A stretch of 64,000 bases of DNA from Deinococcus aquaedulcis (lineage in GTDB: Bacteria; Deinococcota; Deinococci; Deinococcales; Deinococcaceae). Made by a program: the position numbers and the translations under genes. Shown here piece after piece: positions 1 to 12,865 of the stretch; the first letter of the stretch is position 1, and each line of letters opens with the position of its first letter. Where the stretch lies: contig NZ_JAHRBL010000015.1 in NCBI RefSeq assembly GCF_019693445.1, positions 17,857 through 81,856 on the forward strand, written 5' to 3'. Under the pieces are notes generated by a model. The model did not search any database and was not told the origin of the DNA. It saw only the letters and a list, made by a program, of their open reading frames with translations.

Positions 1-60
1 GGGCGCGCAGCCTGCCAGCAGCAGGGCGGCGGCCAGGGCCCAGGCGGCTCTACCACTCAT
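1..60 (-). CDS. lipoprotein, N-terminal end only (runs off window)
   Basis: Only the first 20 codons are inside the window, reading MSGRAAWALAAALLLAGCAP on the minus strand. This is a complete lipoprotein signal peptide: two early polar residues and one Arg, a hydrophobic core and the lipobox LLAGC with Cys18. The mature protein would therefore be anchored in a membrane and face the periplasm. A G-rich Shine-Dalgarno-like stretch lies about 5 bases before the ATG. The start codon overlaps the end of the small upstream ORF at 50-229, so the two are probably translated together. The function cannot be told from what is visible. Confidence 0.7.
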   Translation of the reverse strand, partial: MSGRAAWALAAALLLAGCAP

Positions 61-229
61 GGGAGCCCCCCAGCGCCGGGTCCGGGTTCAGGCCGCCCGG
101 CAGCACCGGCACGGAAATCACCAGCGTCAGGGCCTGCCACGGTCCCAGCAGCTGCAATTCCGGCGGGGTATACGGCGGCGGAGCAGCCAGGAGCGGGCCT
201 CCTGGGGGGGCTTCATCTTCTTTGTTCAT
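50..229 (-). CDS. small hypothetical protein (59 aa) overlapping the lipoprotein gene
   Basis: A 59-codon ORF starts with MNKEDEAPPG and ends HEW at a TAG that lies inside the start of the lipoprotein gene (11 bases shared). The first 30 residues are proline-rich and the middle (QALTLVISVPVLPGG) is hydrophobic but short. A TACAAT box ends 5 bases before the ATG, fitting a leaderless transcript. The overlap and the promoter are the main support. No family is recognised, and it could instead be an untranslated leader for the lipoprotein. Confidence 0.4.
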   Translation of the reverse strand: MNKEDEAPPGGPLLAAPPPYTPPELQLLGPWQALTLVISVPVLPGGLNPDPALGGSHEW

Positions 230-372
230 TGCTCATTGTAGACATACACACGGTCAGAAAGGTAAGTGCCCCGCTCCGGAAGAGGGGGCAGGGCACTGGG
301 GGGTGATGGTTGATGGATGAAAACAACAGACCGGCAACACTCAACCCTTGAGCAGAAGGGCAATAGGCGCGT

Positions 373-3776
<3,404 letters not shown>

Positions 3777-3780
<4 letters not shown>

Positions 3781-5006
3781 GGCTGGGCCCCGCTGCGCGC
3801 CGTGACCCGGGTGCCGTCCTGCAGGCTGGCGGGCAGCGGCGAGATCACGGCCTGCCCGGCGTCCAGCCCCTGCACCGCCACCTGGGTGCCGCTCTCGGCC
3901 ACCACGGTGACCGGGGTGCGCTGGGCCACGCCAGCGGCGGCCACGTACACCACGTTCTGCCCTTCTTCGGCCTGCACGGCGCTGCCCGGCACCAGCACGC
4001 CCTGGCCCAGGGTGACCCGGTAGCGCGCCTGGGCGGTGGCGCCCACGGGCAGGGCGTCTCCACCCTGCACCCGCGCCGTGACCGGCACGAGGCGGTTGCT
4101 GCCGGCAATGCCCGGGGTTTCCACCACGGTCGCCACGTAGTTCTGCCCGCCGTAGCCCAGGTTCAGGGCCGTGCCGGGGCGCAGGGTGGCGGCGTCGTCA
4201 GCCGGCACGCTGAACTGCGCGCGCAGGCTGCCGGGGTCCACCAGCCGGAACACGGGCGAACCCTGCGCCACGAACTCACCCACCTCCACGTCCAGCGTGG
4301 CCACTGTGCCCGCAAAGGGCGCGCGAACCGCCGTGCGGGCCAGATTTTCCTCGGCTTGCCGCACCCCGGTACGGGCCTGCTCCACCTGCACGCGCGCCAG
4401 CGGCACACTGCCCTGGGCGCTCTGGCCGTTCTGCGCGAGGTTGGTCCGCGCCTGGGCCAGCCCGCTTTCGGCCTGCGCCAGCCCCGAGCGCGCGGCCTGC
4501 AGGTCCGCCTGACTGATGCCGCCTAGGCCAAAGAGGCGCTCGGCGCTCTGGGCGTTGCTGCGGGCCTGGGCCAGCGTGGCCTCGGCCGCCTGCACCGAGG
4601 CGCGCAGGGCGGTGGCCGAGCCCTGGGTGGTGCGCTGGGTCTGGGCGAGGCTCAGCTGCGCCTGTTCCAGTTGCAGCCGGGCGTTGTCCAGCGCCTGCCG
4701 CTGCGGCAGGTCGTCCAGTTGCACCACCACCTCGCCGGCCTGCACCCGCTCGCCTTCCTGGGCCAGCACGGCCTTGACGGCGCCGCCCGCCTGCGCCGCC
4801 ACCTGACTGTCACGCTGGGCCTGCAGGGTGGCCGCCGCGCTGCGCTGCGCGCTGAGGGTGCCGGTTTTGGCGGTAACAGTGCTGACCTGCAGGGCGGTGG
4901 TCTTGGCAGGCGGGGCGTCAATGTCGTTCTCGGCCTTGGTGCTGCCCGGGGCCGTGCAGGCCGCCAGCAGCAGCGGCAGCGTCAGGGCGAAGGAGCGGGC
5001 GCGCAC
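3777..5006 (-). CDS. RND efflux periplasmic adaptor (membrane fusion lipoprotein)
   Basis: A 409-residue HlyD/AcrA-type adaptor links the RND permease to the outer-membrane channel. The N-terminus is a lipoprotein signal (lipobox LLAAC, Cys17). A lipoyl half-motif follows ([38 protein letters not shown] region, about 62-100), then a long Ala/Gln-rich hairpin coiled coil (about 105-225), the second lipoyl half ([20 protein letters not shown]) and the beta-barrel and membrane-proximal domains. It starts at GTG one base after the tolC stop, with no strong ribosome site of its own, so translational coupling is likely. It also overlaps the permease by 4 bases. Confidence 0.92.
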
Positions 5007-5007
5007 C

Positions 5008-6072
5008 TCAGTTCACCAGCCCGGTCACGTCCACGCCGCTGGCCGTGCCCAGCCCCGCCAGGGCCCGCCACACGCCGCCCTGCGCCTGGGTCAGGCTGAA
5101 TTCGGCCTGCGAGACCTGCAGCTGCGCCTGCTGCACCTCCACGGCGGCGGCGGTGCCGGCCTTCAGGCGGGCCTGCGCCTGGGTCAGGGCGGTGCGGGCA
5201 TTCTGCAGGGCCTCGCGCGCCAGGGTCACGCGCTCCTGGGCGTCCTGGGCGGCGCGGTAGGCGTCGCGCACGCCGGTCTGGGCGGCGCGCAGGGCGTCGT
5301 CCAGGGTGCGCTGGGCGTTCTGGGCCGCCACCCGGGCGTCGTCCAGGGTGCGGGCCGGCGTGTAATCGTTGTCCGAGAGGCGCACCTGCAGCGCCGCCAG
5401 GGCCGCGCCGTTGGCCGCCTGCACCAGACTGGGCAGGCGTTTTTCCAGGCCCGCCTGCAACGCGGCGAGCGTCACGCTCAGCTTGGGGGCGGCGGGCGGC
5501 GCACTCAGCTTCAGGTCGCCCTGCAGGTTCAGGGTGCGGGCCAGCCCGGCCTCCAGCACTGGCAAGCTGGCCCGGGCGCTGGCGAGGTCCTGGCGGTCAC
5601 TGTTCAGGGCGTTCTGCGCGCGGCTGACGTCCAGCGCGGTGGCCGTGCGCGCCGCAAGGCGGGCCTGGGCAATCTTCAGGTTGCGTTCGCTGAGGCCCAC
5701 CTGTGCGCCAGCCAGCGTGACCCGCGCGGCGCCCTCGTAGGCGGACAGGTACCCGCTGATGGCCGCCTGCGCCGCGCCCAGCTTGGCGGCGTCCAGCGCG
5801 GCGGCCTGGGCCGCCACCTCCTGCTCGGCCTGGGTGAGGGTGGTGATCAGGCTGGTGGGGTCGGCGCGCACCGCACGCAGGTTGGCCTGGGCTTTTTGCA
5901 GGCTGGCGCGGGCGCTGGTCACGTCCACGCCCTGCGCCAGCGCGCGCGCCACCGCCGAGGGCAGCGTGAGGGACGTGGCGCCCTGGACTGTGGCGTTCTG
6001 GGCGTGGGCGCCGCCCAGGGTCAGCAGGAGGGGCAGCAGCAGGCGCAGGGCGGGCAGGGGGGAACGGGTCAT
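5008..6072 (-). CDS. TolC-family outer-membrane efflux protein, short
   Basis: A 354-residue protein with a Sec signal peptide (cleavage near GGAHA-Q) and long Ala/Leu/Gln-rich helices typical of the TolC coiled-coil barrel ([19 protein letters not shown] and similar repeats). It should form or assist the outer-membrane exit duct. It is noticeably shorter than usual TolC proteins (roughly 420-490 residues). It begins with ATGA overlapping the end of the longer TolC gene and has a GGAGG ribosome site 6 bases upstream. Two tandem TolC-like genes in one pump operon is unusual. This one may be a partner subunit or a partly degenerate duplicate. Confidence 0.85.
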   Translation of the reverse strand: MTRSPLPALRLLLPLLLTLGGAHAQNATVQGATSLTLPSAVARALAQGVDVTSARASLQKAQANLRAVRADPTSLITTLTQAEQEVAAQAAALDAAKLGAAQAAISGYLSAYEGAARVTLAGAQVGLSERNLKIAQARLAARTATALDVSRAQNALNSDRQDLASARASLPVLEAGLARTLNLQGDLKLSAPPAAPKLSVTLAALQAGLEKRLPSLVQAANGAALAALQVRLSDNDYTPARTLDDARVAAQNAQRTLDDALRAAQTGVRDAYRAAQDAQERVTLAREALQNARTALTQAQARLKAGTAAAVEVQQAQLQVSQAEFSLTQAQGGVWRALAGLGTASGVDVTGLVN

Positions 6073-7538
6073 GGTTGGCCTCCGGTGGGCAGGGGGGCGG
6101 GAAGGGTGGGCAGCAAGGGATCAAGGTCGGCAGTGGCCTGCGCCAGCGCGAGGCCCGCCAGGGCCACACTGTCCTGGGCGGCCTGCAGCGCCTGCCGGGC
6201 CTGCAGCAGGGTCAGGTCGGCCTGGGTCTGTTCCAGCGCGGTGCCCAGGCCCGCCTGCAGCCGGGCGCGGGCGTTCTGCACGCCCAGTTCGGCAGCCTGT
6301 ACGCGGGTACGCGCCGCCTGCAGGCCCGCGCGTTCGTCGTCCAGGGCACTGAAGCGGGTGCGCACGTCCAGTTCGGCGGCCTGCCGGGCACTGGCAAGGC
6401 CCAGTTCAGCCTGTGCCGTGCCCAGTTCGGCCTGGGCCAGAGCAGCGTCCTGGGGGCGGCCCAGGAGGGGCAGCGAGGCATTGAGCGACAGGGCCACGCC
6501 ACTGACCGCCGCGCCGGTGTCGCGCAGCGGCACGCTGGCCTGCACACCCAGCACCCCGGCTTTCAGGTTCAGGCTGGCCCCCACGGTCCGCCCGGGATTG
6601 CCCTGGGCGTCGGCCAACTGCCCGGCCCGCACGCTGGCGGTCACGTCGGGCAGCCGGGCATCCAGCCGCGCCGCCGAGAGTCCAGCCTGGGCATCGGCCA
6701 GCGCCGCCTGGGCACGGGCGACCTCGGGGCGCTGGCGCAGGGCGCGGGCCAGCAGGGTGTCCAGGTCGCCGGCCGGGGTCAGGTCGGGCAGCGGGGCGGT
6801 CAGCACGGTGGGGGCGACAGCCACCGGCGTGCCCAGCAGCCGGGTTAGGGCCTGGGCCGCCTGGGTCACCGCGCGGGCGGCCGTGTCCTGCCCGGCCACC
6901 GCTGATTCCAGGGCCGTGCGGCGCTCCAGCACCCCGGCCTCCGTCGCCAGGCCACCTGCGCGCTGGGCTTCGGTGACCGTCAGCAGGCGCTCGGCCAGGG
7001 CGCGCCCGGCCTGGGCCGCTTCCAGCCCGGCCTGGGCGCGGCGCAGGCCACCCAGCGCCTGAAACAGCGCCGCCGTCTGGGCCGCCCGCGCGGCGCGCAG
7101 GTCCAGGGCGGCAGCAATCAGGGCCCGCTCGGCGCTGCGCACGGCGGCCAGCGCGGGCGACCAGGGCAGCACGGCCACGCTGGCGCTCAGGGTGACGGTG
7201 GCTGCCCCCTTCCACTCGCCGCCGTCCCAGGGCACGCGGCTCAGCGAACTGTCGGCCTCGGCGGTCACGCTCAGGCCGGCGCGGGTGCGGGCGCTCTGCA
7301 GGGCCAGGACCGCCGCCTGGTAATTCAGGTCGGCGCCCCGCCAGCCTGGCGAGGCGCGCAGGGCCAGCAGCAGGTCGGGCAGGTTCAGGCCCGCCGGGGC
7401 CGTGGTGGCTGGGGCCGTGGTAGCTGGGGGAGACGTGGGCGGCGGTGGCGGCGCGCTCTGCGCCTGGGCGCCAGAAAGCAGCAGCGCGGCGCACAGGGCC
7501 AGCAGCGGCGCCTGGGAATGTGGAGAGGGAACAGGCAT
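6069..7538 (-). CDS. TolC-family outer-membrane efflux protein, long
   Basis: A 489-residue outer-membrane channel protein. The signal peptide is [20 protein letters not shown] ending at AQA, followed by a Pro/Thr linker ([19 protein letters not shown]) and two repeats of long amphipathic helices rich in Ala, Arg, Gln and Leu. I chose ATG 7538 because GAGGTG sits just before it and the signal peptide then starts the protein. An ATG at 7616 in the same frame would add 26 basic residues in front of the signal. It is the first structural gene after the TetR repressor, and a repressor-type operator lies at 7630-7651. Confidence 0.88.
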   Translation of the reverse strand: MPVPSPHSQAPLLALCAALLLSGAQAQSAPPPPPTSPPATTAPATTAPAGLNLPDLLLALRASPGWRGADLNYQAAVLALQSARTRAGLSVTAEADSSLSRVPWDGGEWKGAATVTLSASVAVLPWSPALAAVRSAERALIAAALDLRAARAAQTAALFQALGGLRRAQAGLEAAQAGRALAERLLTVTEAQRAGGLATEAGVLERRTALESAVAGQDTAARAVTQAAQALTRLLGTPVAVAPTVLTAPLPDLTPAGDLDTLLARALRQRPEVARAQAALADAQAGLSAARLDARLPDVTASVRAGQLADAQGNPGRTVGASLNLKAGVLGVQASVPLRDTGAAVSGVALSLNASLPLLGRPQDAALAQAELGTAQAELGLASARQAAELDVRTRFSALDDERAGLQAARTRVQAAELGVQNARARLQAGLGTALEQTQADLTLLQARQALQAAQDSVALAGLALAQATADLDPLLPTLPAPLPTGGQP

Positions 7539-7629
7539 GAACACCTCGGGGGCAAGGAAGAGGGGCGGGAAAGCGGGAGCGGCTCTAGCGTGGCGGCGGG
7601 AAACGGCGGGCGTCATCCCCCCTTCGTCG

Positions 7630-7651
7630 TATTCGAGTCAGGACTCAGTTA
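7630..7651. promoter_or_regulatory. TetR-type operator in front of the efflux genes
   Basis: A 22-bp dyad with half-sites TATTCGAGT and ACTCAGTTA separated by CAGG. The right half is identical over 9 bases to the right half of the operator at 8255-8276, and the spacing is the same. It lies between the repressor stop and the tolC start, so the same repressor should control the efflux genes separately from itself. Confidence 0.7.
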
Positions 7652-7661
7652 TGGGCAAAGC

Positions 7662-8255
7662 TCAGGGGGCGAGGCCCGGCCACAGCACATCCAGCAGGCC
7701 ACGTACGAAGCGTCCGGCGTCGACAGGGGTGCGCCCAGGGGGCGGCATCACCTGCTCCTGGTGAATGAAATGCGTCAGGGCGCCCACCACCGTCAGGGCC
7801 GTGACCTCGGCGTCCAGCGGGCGCACGCGGCCCAGGGCCACCTCGCCCTGCAGGTAGCCTGTGATGGCCTGGGCGTCGGCGCGCATGGGGTCGTCCAGGC
7901 GCGCCAGCATGGGGTTGTGGCTGGGGTCATGGCCGCGCGAGAACACCACGCTCAGGCGGGGCACCAGGGCTTCGGCTTCGCGCAACATGCTCAGGGTGGC
8001 GCGTTCCAGGTTGCGCCGCACCTCGCCCTGGCCCACCGCCGACAGGAGCGCCGCGCGCCACTGGCCGTAATCGGTGAGGCCAATGGCGGCCGAGAAGAGG
8101 TCCTCCTTGGTGGGAAAGCGGTTGAAGAGGGTGCCCTCGGACACGCCCGCGCGGCGGGCAATCGCGGCGGTGGTGGCCGCAAAACCCTGTTCCAGAAAAA
8201 CCTCCTGCGCCGCCGCCACAATCTGTTCATCGGTAATCTGCCGGGGGCGTGCCAT
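7662..8255 (-). CDS. TetR/AcrR family repressor of the efflux operon
   Basis: A 197-residue regulator. The N-terminal helix-turn-helix is at residues 10-55 ([19 protein letters not shown], then [20 protein letters not shown] with the typical TLFNRF recognition helix). The ligand-binding C-terminal domain follows. It is the first gene of the efflux operon and reads in the same direction as the pump genes. Its ATG directly abuts the 22-bp dyad at 8255-8276, so repressor binding would cover the transcript start. No separate ribosome site fits between dyad and ATG, suggesting a leaderless mRNA. Inducers are probably pump substrates (inference). Confidence 0.9.
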   Translation of the reverse strand: MARPRQITDEQIVAAAQEVFLEQGFAATTAAIARRAGVSEGTLFNRFPTKEDLFSAAIGLTDYGQWRAALLSAVGQGEVRRNLERATLSMLREAEALVPRLSVVFSRGHDPSHNPMLARLDDPMRADAQAITGYLQGEVALGRVRPLDAEVTALTVVGALTHFIHQEQVMPPPGRTPVDAGRFVRGLLDVLWPGLAP

Positions 8256-8276
8256 AACTGAGTTATGACTCAGTTA
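8255..8276. promoter_or_regulatory. autoregulatory TetR operator, perfect dyad
   Basis: Perfect inverted repeat TAACTGAGT-TATG-ACTCAGTTA, touching the start codon of the tetR gene. A matching site lies at 7630-7651. It is most simply read as the operator of the adjacent repressor. Confidence 0.75.
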
Positions 8277-8487
8277 CTCGCCGCCCGTCTGTCGGAGAGT
8301 GCACAAAGAAGGGGGGAGGTGGGAAGGCAGGCCGCAAAAGGCAAGGGCCAGCGTCGCTAAAGAAACCCTCAACCCAGCCGTCAAACGAGGTTCTCTGGCC
8401 TCTGGAGCACCGTTTTCTCGCGTCTGCCCTGACCCTGGGGCTCAATCCTGTTTCCATGCTGACCCTCATTCATTTAGGGTGGGCCGC

Positions 8488-9750
8488 ATGAGCGTCCCTC
8501 ACCGCTTCAGCCCTGCTCGAACACCCGCCGTCACCCTGCTTGGCGCCGCCCTGCTGGCCCTCAGCGCCTGCGGCCAGAACCCGTCTCCGGCGGCCGACCA
8601 GCCGCGCCTGAGCCCCCAGGCCGCGCAGGTCTACCGGGTCTCGTGTACCGCCACCAGCGGGCCCCGCACCCTGGAGGACATCAACCGCCTGGCCCCGAAC
8701 CTGAACCCGGGCGATCAGGTGCTGCTGCAGCGGGGCTGCACCTTCCCAGCCACCAGTTCCGTGGCCCTGCAGGTCAGCCGCTCGGGCACCAGCACGGCGC
8801 CCATCACCTTCGGGGCCTACGGCACGGGGGCGGCGCCAGTCATTCGCCAGAGCGGCCAGAATTCCACGGTGCAGATCCGGGGCTCGTGGCTGGTGTTTCA
8901 GGATATTGCCCTGGTGGCCGATCCGCTGCCCGCAGCCGGGGGCGGCGTGCGCTGCACCGCGCAGCCGGTGGGCTGGCTGGTGGGCTGGGAGGTCTGGGGT
9001 ACCCGCAACACCCTCAACCGCGTCTCGGCGCGCGGCTACATGACGGGCGTGATGCTGGTGCGCGGCGACGGCACCCTGGGCTCTCACAGGGTGCTGAACA
9101 GCAGCTTTTTCAACAACTCGGTGATGGAGAGGAACACGCCCGGCGGCGACGACGATTCCGGCGCCTGGGGCGTGCTGGTGAACAGCAGCAACAACGAGAT
9201 CGCGTCGAACCGCTTCACCGGCCACTCGGCCTGCAGCGAGGACTACGGGCGCGACGGCGCCAGCGTCGAGATTTACCAGTCCAGCAACAACTGGGTGCAC
9301 CACAACGAAACCCACGAGGACGTGGCCTTTGTGGAGCTGGGCGGCACGCCGGACCTGCCCAGCCGCAACAACCGCATTGAGGACAATGTGTATATGCCGG
9401 TGCAGACGGGCGGCGCTTTCGTGACACTGCGCGGCGCGCGCAGCAGCTGGGGTGCCAACCCTGGCACCTCGGTGCGGCGCAACACCTCGTACCTGGCGGA
9501 CCTGGGCATCACCTGCTCGGACGGCTGCTCGGCGCAGATTCTGGTGGCCGAGGACAACAAAATCTGGGAGCGGCAGACCTCCAGCGGCCTGAGCACCAAG
9601 ACCTTCGCCTTCTGGGCCGACGCCCCCGTGTCAGAGCGGCGCAACACCTTCTGGCGCGACGATGGCCGCCCGGTCGCCAGCATCGACGGCGGCCAGCTGG
9701 ACAGCACCGACCGCATCGCCCCCTTCACCCGCCCCACCGCCACCTTCTAG
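8488..9750 (+). CDS. secreted right-handed parallel beta-helix lipoprotein
   Basis: A 420-residue protein starting at ATG 8488, which places a lipoprotein signal at the N-terminus (LLALSAC, Cys28). The mature part opens with [22 protein letters not shown], the usual start of pectate-lyase-like and right-handed beta-helix proteins. Repeated Asn/Ser-rich turns follow ([50 protein letters not shown]), as expected for helix rungs with Asn ladders. It may act on or bind polysaccharide at the cell surface. Catalytic residues cannot be assigned. The downstream hydrolase starts 4 bases after its stop. Confidence 0.8.
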   Translation: MSVPHRFSPARTPAVTLLGAALLALSACGQNPSPAADQPRLSPQAAQVYRVSCTATSGPRTLEDINRLAPNLNPGDQVLLQRGCTFPATSSVALQVSRSGTSTAPITFGAYGTGAAPVIRQSGQNSTVQIRGSWLVFQDIALVADPLPAAGGGVRCTAQPVGWLVGWEVWGTRNTLNRVSARGYMTGVMLVRGDGTLGSHRVLNSSFFNNSVMERNTPGGDDDSGAWGVLVNSSNNEIASNRFTGHSACSEDYGRDGASVEIYQSSNNWVHHNETHEDVAFVELGGTPDLPSRNNRIEDNVYMPVQTGGAFVTLRGARSSWGANPGTSVRRNTSYLADLGITCSDGCSAQILVAEDNKIWERQTSSGLSTKTFAFWADAPVSERRNTFWRDDGRPVASIDGGQLDSTDRIAPFTRPTATF

Positions 9751-9754
9751 GCCT

Positions 9755-10645
<891 letters not shown>

Positions 10646-10690
10646 GGGGAATGGCCTTGCCTGGGTAGCGCGGCGCCGTGCTGCCCCAAA

Positions 10691-10725
10691 AAGAAGAGGC
10701 CCCCGGTCACTGGGGGCCTCTTTCC
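10691..10725. terminator. bidirectional intrinsic terminator
   Basis: An 11-bp GC-rich hairpin (AAGAGGCCCCC / GGGGGCCTCTT) is preceded by AAAAAG and followed by TTTC. It sits between the convergent hydrolase (plus) and DUF4142 (minus) genes and can stop transcription from both sides. Confidence 0.85.
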
Positions 10726-10741
10726 CATGTCACAGATTCGC

Positions 10742-11269
10742 TCAGGGCTGCGAAGGGCTGGCGGGTGAGCGCAGCAGCGCCTGGGCCTGATCCAGATGCT
10801 GCTGAATGATGGGCGCCTGGGCGTTCGCCATCGCCACCACTTCGGCGTCCTTGCCGGCCGTGCGCTCGTTCTGAATCAGGCTGAGGGTCATCTGGTGGGC
10901 CACCACCTGTTCCTGCAGGTACGCGGCGTCAAACGCGGCGGCATTCAGCCCGGAGAGCGCCGAAACCTTCAGCTGCAGTTCAGGGGGCAGGGCCGTGGGC
11001 AGCGGCACGCCCCGCGCGGCGGCCAGGGTGCTCACCTGATTCTGGGCGGCGGTGTGGTGGTTAATGAGCATCTGGGCGTAGGTCCGCACGGCGGCGGTGT
11101 TGCTCTTGGACAGGGCCACCTGCGACGACTGGATTTCAAACAGGTTGCTGCCGGTCATCGCCTGCAGAAACAGGCCGTCCACGGTGCTGGCGTTGGGCGG
11201 CGTCATCATGGCCGGCGCGCAGGCCGCAAGCAGGGCGGGCAGAAGAATCATCGGGGCTTTCGTTCGCAT
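10742..11269 (-). CDS. DUF4142 lipoprotein
   Basis: A 175-residue secreted protein of the DUF4142 type (ferritin-like four-helix fold, predicted). ATG 11269 is chosen because GGAGG stands 5 to 6 bases upstream and it puts the lipoprotein signal (LLPALLAACAP) at the N-terminus. The mature part has the typical order: an FLQAMTGSNLFEIQSSQVAL helix, then VRTYAQMLINHHTAAQNQV and an AAYLQEQVVAHQMTLSLIQNE helix with conserved His and Glu. The role of the family is not established; members are often envelope stress-related. Confidence 0.85.
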   Translation of the reverse strand: MRTKAPMILLPALLAACAPAMMTPPNASTVDGLFLQAMTGSNLFEIQSSQVALSKSNTAAVRTYAQMLINHHTAAQNQVSTLAAARGVPLPTALPPELQLKVSALSGLNAAAFDAAYLQEQVVAHQMTLSLIQNERTAGKDAEVVAMANAQAPIIQQHLDQAQALLRSPASPSQP

Positions 11270-11493
11270 CACAACCTCCCAGGCCGCGCACGGGGCGCAG
11301 TCCTTCTGGCATGTACCGCTCAGGGGCAAGTGTGGTGCAGGGCGACGGCCCAGACCCGCCGGGTCCCATGAATGGCCCTGAAGCTGTTTCAAGGGTGGAC
11401 TATAAAGGCCCTGCGCAAAGCCTTATTGGGGGCAGAGGGCGGGGCCGCGTCGCTTCAGCCACAACCCGGCTGGGCAGCCCTCAGGTAGCGGGG

Positions 11494-11499
11494 TACACT
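11494..11499 (+). promoter_or_regulatory. -10 box of a leaderless promoter (PAAR gene)
   Basis: TACACT ends exactly 6 bases before the ATG of the PAAR gene and no Shine-Dalgarno sequence is present, which fits a leaderless transcript. No convincing -35 was seen. Confidence 0.45.
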
Positions 11500-11505
11500 G
11501 CCTCC

Positions 11506-11793
11506 ATGCCCCCTGCCGCGCGCGTTGGTGACAACCACACCTGCCCCCTGTACGACGGCAAATCGCCCCACGTGGGCGGGCCAGTCAACATGGGCAGCCC
11601 CACGGTCATGATTGGCCGCATGCCGGCCGCCCGCGTGGGCGACATGTGCGTGTGCTCTGGCCCGCCCGACACCATTGCCCGGGGCAGCGCCACCGTGTTC
11701 ATCAACAAAAAGCCCGCCGCGCGCCTGGGCGACATGACGGCCCACGGCGGCGTGATCGTGGCGGGCGCGCCGACCGTGAACATCGGCGGCTGA
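11506..11793 (+). CDS. PAAR domain protein, solitary
   Basis: A 95-residue protein that is essentially one PAAR domain. It opens PPAARVGDNHTCP, repeats the MPAARVGDM and KPAARLGDMTAHGG units, and ends with VIVAGAPTVNIGG. PAAR proteins form the sharp, metal-bound tip on VgrG-type spikes of type VI secretion systems and contractile injection particles. No other spike, tube or sheath gene is in this window and there is no effector extension, so it is either a loose tip for a system elsewhere or has another role. The Cys residues (HTCP, DMCVCSG) and His are available for metal binding. Confidence 0.9.
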   Translation: MPPAARVGDNHTCPLYDGKSPHVGGPVNMGSPTVMIGRMPAARVGDMCVCSGPPDTIARGSATVFINKKPAARLGDMTAHGGVIVAGAPTVNIGG

Positions 11794-11878
11794 CGGAGTT
11801 CCTAGCCGGACACCGTTGCCTCAGCAGTTGGGCACCCCGCTTCGCACGCCGTGCTTTGCGCCCGGCAGTCAGGCGACG

Positions 11879-12739
11879 CTACTCGGCCCAATCGGCCCGC
11901 AGCGACGTGGGCTGCTTACCGTCAATGTCGGTGAAGCCGTACTCCTGACCAAGTTCTGCCGCCACCAGCACCTGCCCAGTCCTGCGGAACACCTCCGGGT
12001 CACTGGCCAGGGCCGCCACGGCGCGCCCAATAAAGTGCGGCGACTCGGAATTCGAGAGGTCAAACGAGCCTTCCGGGGCCAGCAGCACGCCTTCAGTGCG
12101 CACCAGCCCCGGGTACAGGCTGACGCTGGTAACCCCGTGGGGCCGCAGGTGGTTGGCCATGGCCAGGGCCATCTGGTCGGTGGCATTCTTGGCCAGAAAG
12201 TAGGGAATACCCTCGGTGTTCCGGTGGCGCTGCGCCGCAAAAAATGAGATGCCTACCAGCAGGCCCCGCGCCTTGATCAGCAGCGGGGCGGCCAGCTGGC
12301 TGGTGACATAGTGGGCCCGCACCCCGGCCCCAAACATGTCGTCCCAGACGGCGGTGGGCTGTTCCCAGAAGGGCGCGTTCCAGGCCTGCCCGCGTTCATC
12401 CCAGATGTGCAGGCCCTCGTAACCGCCCCAGACGTTGTTCACCAGCACATCCAACTGCCCGTGGTCGTGGCGAATGCGCTCAATCACCCCCCGGGTCTGG
12501 GCGTCGTCGGTGTGGTCGCACACCAGCGGAACAGCGGTGCCCCCCAGCGCGGTGAGGTCGCGGGCGGTGTCTTCCAGGCTGCCCGCCAGGAACGGCATGT
12601 GCCCCGAGCGGCCCGATCCGGTGCGGCCCGTCAGGTACACGGTGGCGCCCTGCTCGCCCAGCCCCAGGGCAATGCCCCGGCCAATCCCCCGCGACGCCCC
12701 GGTGACCAGGGCCACTTTGCCGTGCAGTGCTGGTGTCAT
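11879..12739 (-). CDS. short-chain dehydrogenase/reductase, DHRS1-like
   Basis: A 286-residue NAD(P)-dependent oxidoreductase. The nucleotide-binding motif TGASRGIG is at 13-20, NNVWGG at 101-106, and the catalytic residues are Ser165, Tyr180 and Lys184 (YFLAK). The overall pattern (VCDHTDD, long insert after NNVWGG, SLYPGLVRTEG, YGFTDIDGKQP tail) resembles the DHRS1 group of SDRs found in bacteria and animals. ATG 12739 is chosen because the longer frame adds a low-complexity basic stretch. The substrate is unknown. Confidence 0.88.
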   Translation of the reverse strand: MTPALHGKVALVTGASRGIGRGIALGLGEQGATVYLTGRTGSGRSGHMPFLAGSLEDTARDLTALGGTAVPLVCDHTDDAQTRGVIERIRHDHGQLDVLVNNVWGGYEGLHIWDERGQAWNAPFWEQPTAVWDDMFGAGVRAHYVTSQLAAPLLIKARGLLVGISFFAAQRHRNTEGIPYFLAKNATDQMALAMANHLRPHGVTSVSLYPGLVRTEGVLLAPEGSFDLSNSESPHFIGRAVAALASDPEVFRRTGQVLVAAELGQEYGFTDIDGKQPTSLRADWAE

Positions 12740-12865
12740 GCGCCAGCATAGTCCCTGGGCCAGCGCGGGAGGAGGCCGCCTTCCTGGGGGCAGCCCGCGC
12801 CATCCTGCGGCCAAGCGGCGGCTCGGCCATGGCGCCCGCACGGCTGTCTTGGTCAGGCGCTTCTT

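Noticed and set aside
4828..7062. 744-codon plus-strand frame opposite the adaptor and TolC genes
   Set aside because: It is the antisense shadow of three real genes; composition is Gly/Ala/Arg/Ser low-complexity and no motif is seen.
11506..11793. Type VI secretion locus
   Set aside because: Only the PAAR gene is present; none of the neighbours resembles spike, tube, sheath or baseplate components.
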